NCBI GenBank assembly: GCA_041905595.1
Contig: JAYRKT010000013.1
Span: 1-64,000, forward strand
Origin: Aliitabrizicola sp041905595
Lineage (GTDB): Bacteria > Pseudomonadota > Alphaproteobacteria > Rhodobacterales > Rhodobacteraceae
Reading direction: 5' to 3'
DNA length: 64,000 nt
Positions 28,070-34,940 of the stretch are shown in pieces; position 1 is the stretch's first letter; every line of letters starts with the position of its first letter. Below the pieces are notes generated by a model. That model saw nothing but the letters and a program-made list of their open reading frames with translations, was not told where the DNA came from and did no database searches. The position numbers and the translations under genes are program-made.

Positions 28070-28519
28070 ATGGCGCGCAGTATCGACTACGGCAACCTCA
28101 TGCACCGCGCGATGCGGGGGTTGATCCAGACCGTCCTGAGCGATGTCGCGCGGGACGGCCTGCCGGGTGCGCACCATTTCTTCATCACCTTCGACACGAC
28201 CCATCCTGGAGTCGAGATGGCCGACTGGCTTCGCTCGCGCTATCCGACCGAGATGACCGTTGTCATCCAGCACTGGTACGAGAACCTCGTCGTCACTGAC
28301 GAGGGCTTTTCGGTCACGCTGAATTTCGGCAACCAGCCCGAGCCGCTGGTGATCCCGTTCGACTCCGTTCGCACCTTTGTCGACCCGTCGGTCGAGTTCG
28401 GCCTGCGCTTCGAGACCCATCCCGAAGAAGAGGATGAGGACGAGGAAATCGAAGCCGAGGAAGAAGACGCGAAGCCCCACGAGGCCGAGGTCGTCAGCCT
28501 CGACAAGTTCCGCAAGTAA
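28070..28519 (+). CDS. sspB: SspB-family ClpXP adaptor, alpha type
   Basis: A 149-residue protein matching the alphaproteobacterial SspB family. The N-terminal folded domain (IDYGNLMHRAMRGLIQTVLSDV..., HHFFITFDTTHPGVEM) binds the ssrA tag. An acidic linker (residues about 120-140, mostly Asp/Glu) leads to a C-terminal peptide VVSLDKFRK that docks on ClpX. Together with tmRNA at 24790-25135 this supplies tagging and delivery of tagged proteins to ClpXP. It appears monocistronic and precedes fumC by about 100 bases. Confidence 0.93.
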   Translation: MARSIDYGNLMHRAMRGLIQTVLSDVARDGLPGAHHFFITFDTTHPGVEMADWLRSRYPTEMTVVIQHWYENLVVTDEGFSVTLNFGNQPEPLVIPFDSVRTFVDPSVEFGLRFETHPEEEDEDEEIEAEEEDAKPHEAEVVSLDKFRK

Positions 28520-28620
28520 GTCTGCCTGCGACATCGCGCAGTATGGTATGCGACGGTATGCCGATTGATTTCGGCTGCCCTCCGGCCTATAGGGGCTGAG
28601 ATTCCGCAGGAGGCTTGCCC

Positions 28621-30015
28621 ATGACCGCAACCCGTACCGAAACCGACAGCTTTGGCCCGCTCGAGGTTCCCGCCGACAAGTACTGGGGGGCGCAGACGCA
28701 GCGCTCGATCCAGAATTTCCCGATCGGCTGGGAGCGTCAGCCAGTCGCCATCGTCCGCGCACTTGGCGTCATCAAGCAGGCCTGCGCGCTGGTGAACATC
28801 GCCCAGGGCGACATTTCGCCCGAACTGGGCAACGCGATCGCCGCCGCTGCGCAGGAAGTGATCGACGGCAAGTTCGACGACAACTTCCCGCTGGTGGTCT
28901 GGCAGACCGGATCTGGCACCCAGTCGAACATGAACGCGAACGAGGTGATCTCGAACCGCGCGATCGAGATGCTGGGCGGCGTGAAGGGGTCGAAGAAGCC
29001 CGTCCACCCGAACGACCACGTCAACATGGGCCAGTCGTCGAACGACACCTACCCGACCGCCATGCATGTGGCGATCGGCATGATGGCCCGCGACGTACTG
29101 ATCCCGGGGCTGGAAAAGCTGCACAAGGCGCTCGCCGCGAAGTCCGAGGAATTCAAGGACATCATCAAGATCGGCCGCACCCATACCCAGGATGCGACGC
29201 CCCTGACGCTTGGCCAGGAATTCGGCGGCTATGCCCATCAGGTCGCCTCGGGCATCGAGCGGGTGAAGAAATGCCTGCCGGAAGTCTATGAACTCGCGCA
29301 GGGCGGGACCGCTGTCGGCACCGGCCTGAACACCCGCGTCGGCTGGGACAAGCGGGTGGCGGCGGAAATCGCCCGGATCACCGGCCTGCCCTTTGTCACC
29401 GCGCCGAACAAGTTCGAGGCGCTGGCGGCCCATGATGCGATGGTGTTCTTCTCGGGCGCGCTGCGGACGGTCGCGGTGAGCCTGTTCAAGATCGCCAACG
29501 ACATCCGTCTCCTTGGCTCCGGTCCGCGTTCTGGGCTTGGCGAGCTGATCCTGCCGGAAAACGAGCCGGGTTCGTCGATCATGCCGGGCAAGGTCAACCC
29601 GACCCAGGCCGAGGCGCTGACCATGGTCTGCGCGCATGTCATGGGCAATGACGCCGCGGTCGGCTTTGCCGGCTCGCAGGGCCATTTCGAACTGAACGTC
29701 TACAACCCGGTCATGGCCTATAACGTGCTGCAATCCATGCAGCTTCTGGGCGATGCCGCGTCGAGCTTCACCGACAACATGGTGGTCGGTATCCAGGCGA
29801 ACCGCGCCCGGATCGACAAGCTGATGAAGGAAAGCCTGATGCTGGTGACGGCACTGGCCCCGACCATTGGCTATGACGCGGCGACCAAGGTCGCCAAGAC
29901 GGCGCACAAGAACGGCACCACGCTGCGCGAGGAAGCCATCGCGCTTGGCTATGTCGACGGCGAGACCTTCGACCGCGTCGTACGCCCGGAGGACATGATC
30001 GGCCCGAAGGGCTGA
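28621..30015 (+). CDS. fumC: Class II fumarate hydratase
   Basis: A 464-residue homotetrameric, iron-independent fumarase of the TCA cycle. The family signature GSSIMPGKVNPTQ is present, as are TGSGTQSNMNANEV and GRTHTQDATPLTLGQEF (catalytic His). ATG 28621 was chosen because CAGGAGG precedes it at ideal spacing; the in-frame TTG six bases earlier is less likely. A strong intrinsic terminator lies 20-55 bases downstream. Full length with no unusual residues. Confidence 0.97.
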   Translation: MTATRTETDSFGPLEVPADKYWGAQTQRSIQNFPIGWERQPVAIVRALGVIKQACALVNIAQGDISPELGNAIAAAAQEVIDGKFDDNFPLVVWQTGSGTQSNMNANEVISNRAIEMLGGVKGSKKPVHPNDHVNMGQSSNDTYPTAMHVAIGMMARDVLIPGLEKLHKALAAKSEEFKDIIKIGRTHTQDATPLTLGQEFGGYAHQVASGIERVKKCLPEVYELAQGGTAVGTGLNTRVGWDKRVAAEIARITGLPFVTAPNKFEALAAHDAMVFFSGALRTVAVSLFKIANDIRLLGSGPRSGLGELILPENEPGSSIMPGKVNPTQAEALTMVCAHVMGNDAAVGFAGSQGHFELNVYNPVMAYNVLQSMQLLGDAASSFTDNMVVGIQANRARIDKLMKESLMLVTALAPTIGYDAATKVAKTAHKNGTTLREEAIALGYVDGETFDRVVRPEDMIGPKG

Positions 30016-30034
30016 TCAGCAGTTCCACCAATAG

Positions 30035-30073
30035 AAAGGGCCGCCGTTCCTGCGAACGGCGGCCTTTCTGTTT
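30035..30073. terminator. Bidirectional intrinsic terminator between fumC and the CTERM gene
   Basis: GCCGCCGTT (30040-30048) pairs with AACGGCGGC (30055-30063) around CCTGCG, flanked by AAAG on the left and CTTTCTGTTT on the right. It serves fumC and, in reverse, the convergent gene ending at 30090. Confidence 0.85.
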
Positions 30074-30089
30074 CATGCAGAGCCTGCGA

Positions 30090-30614
30090 TCAGGCCGACT
30101 TGCGGCGGCGCAGCGCGAAGGCGCCCAGCAGGACCGACGCAAGCAGCGGCGCGCTGGCAGGCAGCGGGACAGGTGCAATCTCTGCTGTCACGAAACCGCT
30201 GTTGTCCTTGTAGTTCTTGTCCCAGAGGAACAGCTTCAGCACGCCCGAGGCGCTGGCGATGCCGCGGAAATAGGTACCGACCTCGAAGAAAGCGCCATCG
30301 CCGATGCGGCCCACCAGGGTCCCGTGATTGAAGGTCTGGCCGAACAGCGTATAAAGCCGGGTCGCGGTCATGCCATCGGCATTGCCTTCGTGGCGCGGCA
30401 GGTTGGTGCCGATCCGCCAAGTGTCGGTCGGATCAACCTTGATCTCGTAGGTGTGGCCGGCAACAACGCTCAGGCCGGTATCGGCCCCGGTCAGGACCGC
30501 ATTCGAAACCGAGTCCTTCTTCGCGTAGACGTCGACCGAAACCGTCGCGGCAGAGGCCTGGCTTGCGATCATGCCACCGGCGAGGGCAATAGCGATAATA
30601 CTGCTCTTCATCAT
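30090..30614 (-). CDS. VPLPA-CTERM sorting-domain protein with LecA-like domain
   Basis: A 174-residue secreted protein. The signal peptide is MMKSSIIAIALAGGMIASQASA. The C-terminal tripartite sorting signal consists of VPLPA, a hydrophobic stretch (APLLASVLLGAFAL) and RRRKSA: the VPLPA-CTERM variant handled by exosortase systems in Rhodobacterales. The central 120 residues are beta-rich and end LKLFLWDKNYKDNSGFVTAEI. This resembles the calcium- and galactose-binding region of PA-IL/LecA lectins (LecA has a D...NNSG loop). The lectin match is my inference from pattern only. It stands alone and is likely surface-exposed; no exosortase gene is in the window. Confidence 0.75.
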   Translation of the reverse strand: MMKSSIIAIALAGGMIASQASAATVSVDVYAKKDSVSNAVLTGADTGLSVVAGHTYEIKVDPTDTWRIGTNLPRHEGNADGMTATRLYTLFGQTFNHGTLVGRIGDGAFFEVGTYFRGIASASGVLKLFLWDKNYKDNSGFVTAEIAPVPLPASAPLLASVLLGAFALRRRKSA

Positions 30615-30768
30615 ATCGTCCCTTCTTAACTTTCAGGTTCCCCCTGCCGAACAATCCCCCGGCAGTAACCTGGATGACTTGGCCCATTTCTGTGGCAAGA
30701 TTATGTCTAGCACAGCTAGGTCGGACAGACCACGCCTCCACCCACCTAAGGTTGAATCAACAGAGAAA

Positions 30769-30948
30769 ATGTCCCAAATCATCAATCTTCGCCGCTTTTC
30801 CAAGCAAAAACAGAGGGAAGTGGCGCGCCAGAAGGCGGCTGAGAATGCGGCGAAATTCGGGCGAACGCCCGAACAGCGCCAAAAAGATGAAGAGGACGCT
30901 CGTCGGCTGAAAAAGCACCTCGACGGGCATATTAGAGAAGATCCGTGA
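30769..30948 (+). CDS. DUF4169 small protein
   Basis: A 59-residue, highly charged protein matching DUF4169: INLRRFSKQKQREVARQKAAENAAKFGRT-type N-terminus followed by Lys/Glu helices. It has no membrane segment and is probably one long helix. Its stop overlaps the GTG start of the ribbon-helix-helix gene downstream; the two are regularly paired in Rhodobacteraceae. ATG 30769 lies after CAGAGAAA, a weak ribosome-binding site. Function unknown; a partner or modulator of the downstream DNA-binding protein is possible. Confidence 0.78.
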   Translation: MSQIINLRRFSKQKQREVARQKAAENAAKFGRTPEQRQKDEEDARRLKKHLDGHIREDP

Positions 30949-31175
30949 ACAATAGGCCCGAAAAACATTCATTGACGCTGAACGGCCATAGAACCAGCGT
31001 TTCCCTCGAAGCAGAGTTCTGGTCATGTTTTCGCCGCATTGCGGCAGAAAAAGGACTGTCGATCAACCACTTGGCGGAAACAATTGACACCGAGCGCGGC
31101 GATTGCGGGCTCGCCTCTGCGATCCGTCTGTTTGTTCTCAGGCACTTGCTGGCGAACGAATCACTTCGCGGTTGA
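30945..31175 (+). CDS. Ribbon-helix-helix domain protein
   Basis: A 76-residue protein with the ribbon-helix-helix pattern: beta strand HRTSVSLEAEFWSCF, helix IAAEKGLSINHLAETID, then a second helix ASAIRLFVLRHLLA. The family binds DNA as dimers. It uses a GTG start at 30945 that overlaps the stop of the DUF4169 gene, so translation is coupled. Its 3' end runs 15 bases into the 3' end of the convergent P450 gene. It could autoregulate the pair; no operator was identified. Confidence 0.78.
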   Translation: MNNRPEKHSLTLNGHRTSVSLEAEFWSCFRRIAAEKGLSINHLAETIDTERGDCGLASAIRLFVLRHLLANESLRG

Positions 31176-32522
31176 ATCGCCGCGCCGCTGCAAACGCAAA
31201 ACCATACCGTCGCGCGAACGGACGGTCAGATGCGCGACCGGGACGGGAAGCTCGCCCGGCCCAGGCGCAAAGCGGAAGGCGCGCGCAAGAAGCGCGAGCA
31301 GCAGCACTCCTTCCAGCATGGCAAAGCCCGCCCCCGTGCAGACGCGCGGGCCGGAGGAAAACGGAATGTAGGCGTCGCGTGCCGGCGCCTTGCGCGCAAA
31401 GTCCTGCCAACGACCGGGATCGAAGCGGTCGGGATCGTCCCAGAGCCGCTCGTGCCGATGCAGGTGCCAAGGGCTGAGGACGACCTGCGACCCCACCGAC
31501 ACGTCCCGGTCGCGAAAGCGTTCGGGCCTTGTCGTCTCGCGCACCATCATCGGCACCGGCGGATAGAGACGCAGCACCTCGCGGAAGACATCGCGGGTGT
31601 AGCGCAGGCCGGCCACATCGGAGAAGCTCGGATTGTCGGCCAGGGCCCCGGCTTCTTCCGCCACCCGCTCCTGCACCTCGGGGTGGAGCGCCAGCATCAA
31701 AAGCGCCCAGGACAATGCCGAGGCCGAGGTCTCGTGCCCGGCCAGGAAGAAGATTGCGACCTGATCGACCATCTCGCCGGTGTCGAAGGTGCTGCCGTCG
31801 ACTGGGTCGCGCGCGGTCATGATCTTGGTCGCCAGATCGTCCGGGGCGTCGCCAGCCGCGATCCGCGCGGCGCGCTCCTGCGTCAGCTCGGTGATGAGCG
31901 CGCGGATCCGCGACGCCGTTGCGACCGTGCTGCGGCGGCGCAGGCGCGGCAGCCAGCGCGGCAAGGGCAGAACCGCGCCGAGATTCAGGATCGGCTGCGT
32001 GCGCTGGTGCTCGCGGAACAGGCGGAAGACCTCTGCGGCGGTCCGGTGCTCGATCGGGATCGAGAACAGTGTGCGGAAGATCACATCAGCGGTCAGGTGG
32101 CTCATCTGCTCTTCCACCTCGACTTCGCCCTCCGGCATCCGGTCCACCGCCGCCTGCCCCGCTGCCAGCATCGCCGGGAAAGTGTCGCGCAGCCGTCCAC
32201 CTTCGAAGGCCGGGTCGATCAGGCGGCGCTGGCGGGTCCAGACCTCGCCGTTTGTGACAAAGACCGAATTGCCCAGAAGTGGCGCCAGTCCTTCGCGGAT
32301 ACGGTCGGACTTGGGGAAATCGCCCGGTCGGTCCGACAGGACCAGACGCACGAGTGCAGGATCATTGCAGAGGTAGCTGCGAAAGAACGGGGTGCGGAAT
32401 TCGGCCATCCAGGCGCGATAAAGCCGCGCGGGCTGGGCCGAGAGGATGTCCTTCCGAAAAAGCCGCAGATAACGCCAGAGGGTGGTCCGGCCTTCTCGCG
32501 CGGGCGGCTTCGGCGGGATCAT
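31161..32522 (-). CDS. Cytochrome P450
   Basis: A 453-residue P450 monooxygenase. The I-helix oxygen-activation motif is AGHETSASAL, the K-helix ExxR is EVLR, and the haem-thiolate loop is FSSGPRVCTGAGFA. The overall pattern (LRLYPPVP, RWQDFARKAPARDAYIPF) is that of the CYP4/CYP102-like bacterial group often acting on fatty acids or terpenoids. The start overlaps the stop of an upstream membrane hydrolase gene (ATGA at 32519-32522); a longer in-frame reading to 32807 lies inside that gene and was rejected. No ferredoxin or reductase gene is adjacent, so electron partners are encoded elsewhere. The substrate is unknown. Confidence 0.92.
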   Translation of the reverse strand: MIPPKPPAREGRTTLWRYLRLFRKDILSAQPARLYRAWMAEFRTPFFRSYLCNDPALVRLVLSDRPGDFPKSDRIREGLAPLLGNSVFVTNGEVWTRQRRLIDPAFEGGRLRDTFPAMLAAGQAAVDRMPEGEVEVEEQMSHLTADVIFRTLFSIPIEHRTAAEVFRLFREHQRTQPILNLGAVLPLPRWLPRLRRRSTVATASRIRALITELTQERAARIAAGDAPDDLATKIMTARDPVDGSTFDTGEMVDQVAIFFLAGHETSASALSWALLMLALHPEVQERVAEEAGALADNPSFSDVAGLRYTRDVFREVLRLYPPVPMMVRETTRPERFRDRDVSVGSQVVLSPWHLHRHERLWDDPDRFDPGRWQDFARKAPARDAYIPFSSGPRVCTGAGFAMLEGVLLLALLARAFRFAPGPGELPVPVAHLTVRSRDGMVLRLQRRGDSTAK

Positions 32523-33730
32523 GCGTGCATGCTGGTATGGCCCGAGGCCGGCTCGACGATGCGGCTTTTCGACGGCGCGCGGCCTTCGAAGCGGGCGCGC
32601 AGGCTCAAGGGCCCGGCCGTGATGCGGAAATAGTCGTAATCGGCGGGCCGGTCGAAGGCGCAAAGATACTGGAAATGCAGCCGGAAGAAGCGCCAGCGCA
32701 GTTCCTTCCAGCGCTCGGGGCTGAGGGTCTGCGTGAAGGCAGCCGAGATCACCAGCGGCCAGCGCTGGTCGGCGGGCGCCACACCCGAAACCGAGACCGG
32801 ATCGCAAAGCGCGAAGGCGCAGCCGTCGCCGGGGGCGGTCACATCGACCCAGGTCAGTTCCGGTCGTGCCGACAGATAGTTCAGGTCAGCCCGCAGCCGG
32901 TCGGCACGGGGCAGGAACGACACCATCGGCACCACCTGCCCGAGGGTCAGGAAGGCCAGTTCGGCCTTGCGTTCGGGCAAGCCCTCGCGGATCAGGTCCG
33001 CCAGGATCGAGATTCCCAGATGCGCGCCCGAGGAATGGCCGACCACCAGCACCTCGTCGGCATTGCTTTCCAGCGCCGCGCGGATCGTCTGGCGGAAGGC
33101 GGCCATTCGCGCCTCCAGCTCGGCCGGGTTCGCGCCGCTGTGCTGCGCGGTGTAGGCATAGTCGTGCATCAGGTAATAGGCGAAGAAATGGCGGTCGAGC
33201 CGTCGGAACGCCACCAGAACCAGCGCGACCGTCGCAAGGCCAAAGGGCGCCGCTGCCAGGGCCGGCAGGTAGCCTGCCGCAACGAGGGCCACGCCCCAGC
33301 CCATCAGCCCGGCAAGGGCCAGTTGCATCAACAACAGCACGATCGGGTAGAGGGCCGCAATGATCGGTCCCTTGCGAAGCCGCATCAGGCGGAACAGCGC
33401 CCCGCTGCCGATATAGGCCCAGGCGGTACGGAACAGCTGCAGGTAGGTTCCGGGGATGCCCTGCCCCATCGAGTCCTGCACCAGATCGGCCCAGACCAGC
33501 ACCTGCATCTCGGTCGAGACCGCCTTGCCGTCGATCTCGGACGCGACATGCCAGCCATCCGGCCCGGTCAGCTTGCGCCGCGACAGGACCAGGCTGTAGC
33601 CCGAGACCAGCGCCTGCATCGCGCCTTCCTTTCGGTAAAGCTCGCGGTAGCGCCGGGGTGGAAACGGGTCATAGCCCGGGATGTAGAACACCCGGCGCCG
33701 GCGAACGCTCTTCGCGGGACTGGAACGCAT
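32519..33730 (-). CDS. Membrane-associated alpha/beta-hydrolase-like protein
   Basis: A 403-residue protein. Two strong hydrophobic helices (about residues 120-170, ALYPIVLLLMQLALAGLMGWGV and GLATVALVLVAF) interrupt a fold with the nucleophile-elbow-like motif VVGHSSGAHLGIS (GxSxG) near residue 230. The N-terminus FYIPGYDPFPPRRYR resembles lipase-type oxyanion strands. The family is uncharacterised to me; a lipase or esterase working at the membrane is an inference. It is translationally coupled to the downstream P450, suggesting that the two act on the same lipid-like substrate. Confidence 0.68.
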   Translation of the reverse strand: MRSSPAKSVRRRRVFYIPGYDPFPPRRYRELYRKEGAMQALVSGYSLVLSRRKLTGPDGWHVASEIDGKAVSTEMQVLVWADLVQDSMGQGIPGTYLQLFRTAWAYIGSGALFRLMRLRKGPIIAALYPIVLLLMQLALAGLMGWGVALVAAGYLPALAAAPFGLATVALVLVAFRRLDRHFFAYYLMHDYAYTAQHSGANPAELEARMAAFRQTIRAALESNADEVLVVGHSSGAHLGISILADLIREGLPERKAELAFLTLGQVVPMVSFLPRADRLRADLNYLSARPELTWVDVTAPGDGCAFALCDPVSVSGVAPADQRWPLVISAAFTQTLSPERWKELRWRFFRLHFQYLCAFDRPADYDYFRITAGPLSLRARFEGRAPSKSRIVEPASGHTSMHA

Positions 33731-33784
33731 GCAGTCACTCTCCTTGTGTCAGAGAGTAGCGCCGGAATTGGCCGAAATTAAGGG

Positions 33785-34537
33785 CTAACCGATGGTCGCC
33801 ATTGCAGGAAATGTCTCGAGCAGCCAGTAGGAGAAGCTCGAGAAGCCGCCTGTCAGCATCAGAAGCCCGATCGTCCACAGCAGAAGGCCCATCAGGCGCT
33901 CGATCTTCTCCATGTGGCGCGTCATCCAGGCCATGAGACCGGTGAGCCGCGGGAAGAAGATCGCGACCAGCAGGAACGGAATCCCAAGACCGGCCGCATA
34001 GATCGCCAGCAGCACAGTGCCGCGCGCGACATTCGCCTCGTTTGCCGCAAGCGACAGGATCGCCCCCAGTTGCGGGCCGATGCAGGGTGTCCAGCCGAAG
34101 GCAAAGGCCAGGCCGAGGACATAGGCGCCAAAGGCCGAGCCGCCACGGTCGCCCGCATCCATGCGGATGTCACGCTCGAGGAAAGGCAGACGGAAGACGC
34201 CAAGGAAATGCAGGCCGAACACCATGACGATCAGCGCGGCAAGCGTGTTGAACCACTCGACATGATTCAGGAAGAACGCTCCGAACAGGGAAGTAGTGAA
34301 GCCGAGGAACAGAAAGACCGTCGACAGGCCCAGCACGAAAAACAGCGCTGCCAGCACCACGCGGCCCTGTGCGTGTCCGGACTTTCGCATCTCGCCCACG
34401 CTGATCCCGCCCATATAGGCAAGATAGGGCGGCACGATTGGCAGCACGCAGGGGCTGAGAAAGGACAGGAGTCCGGCAACCAGCGCCACCAGCATCGCCG
34501 GGATCAGCCCCGCGTCGATTACGTCGATTCCGAACAT
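33785..34537 (-). CDS. ccdA: Cytochrome c biogenesis thiol-disulfide transporter CcdA
   Basis: A 250-residue DsbD/CcdA membrane protein with six hydrophobic segments. The redox cysteines are in SPCVLPIVPPYLAYM (first membrane segment) and GWTPCIGPQLGAIL (fourth), the pair that passes electrons from cytosolic thioredoxin to periplasmic partners for cytochrome c maturation. It is divergent from a TusA-like gene with 109 bases between. No ccm genes are next to it, which is usual for a stand-alone ccdA in Rhodobacter. Confidence 0.95.
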   Translation of the reverse strand: MFGIDVIDAGLIPAMLVALVAGLLSFLSPCVLPIVPPYLAYMGGISVGEMRKSGHAQGRVVLAALFFVLGLSTVFLFLGFTTSLFGAFFLNHVEWFNTLAALIVMVFGLHFLGVFRLPFLERDIRMDAGDRGGSAFGAYVLGLAFAFGWTPCIGPQLGAILSLAANEANVARGTVLLAIYAAGLGIPFLLVAIFFPRLTGLMAWMTRHMEKIERLMGLLLWTIGLLMLTGGFSSFSYWLLETFPAMATIG

Positions 34538-34646
34538 GCACGTCCTCCTGTCCCGCCGGCATAGCGCAACCCAATCCCGCCGTCACGCCGCCATGGCGTC
34601 ACAAAGGCGTGGACGAGCCCTTCCGGCTGGCGTATCCGCCCTTGCC

Positions 34647-34889
34647 ATGACCGATTTGCCGACCTGGGACGAGGAACTGGATTGCGAGGGGCTGCTTTGT
34701 CCCCTGCCCGTGCTGCGGGCCCGCAAGCGCCTCATGGCAATGCTGCCCGGCCAGGTCCTGCGGGTCCGGGCCACCGACGGCATGGCGGCAATCGACCTGC
34801 CGCATTTTTGTGCCGAGGCTGGGCACAACTACCTTGGCACGTTGCAAGAGGGACCGGTCGGGCTTTACCTGATCCGGCGCGGCAAATAG
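34647..34889 (+). CDS. TusA-family sulfur carrier protein
   Basis: An 80-residue SirA/TusA-fold protein with the key motif DCEGLLCPLPVLRARKRL (active Cys in CPxP, residues 18-21) and the later TDGMAAIDLPHFCAEAGH. Members accept persulfide sulfur from cysteine desulfurases and pass it to tRNA thiolation, molybdenum cofactor or sulfur-oxidation routes. ATG 34647 is the first start consistent with family length; upstream in-frame codons overlap the divergent ccdA promoter. It stands alone and shares a bidirectional terminator with rne. Which sulfur route it serves is unclear. Confidence 0.88.
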   Translation: MTDLPTWDEELDCEGLLCPLPVLRARKRLMAMLPGQVLRVRATDGMAAIDLPHFCAEAGHNYLGTLQEGPVGLYLIRRGK

Positions 34890-34893
34890 GAAA

Positions 34894-34919
34894 CGGGCGC
34901 AAGGTGTCCCTCGCGCCCG
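34894..34919. terminator. Hairpin between convergent tusA-like and rne genes
   Basis: CGGGCGC (34894-34900) pairs with GCGCCCG (34913-34919) around a 12-base loop, four bases after the tusA-like stop and 21 bases beyond the rne stop. Confidence 0.6.
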
Positions 34920-34940
34920 CTCGTTGATCTGTCCGTCTGG

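Noticed and set aside
34536..34646. Longer start for the TusA-like gene
   Set aside because: The added 37 residues are Arg/Ala-rich without homology and overlap the divergent ccdA start region.
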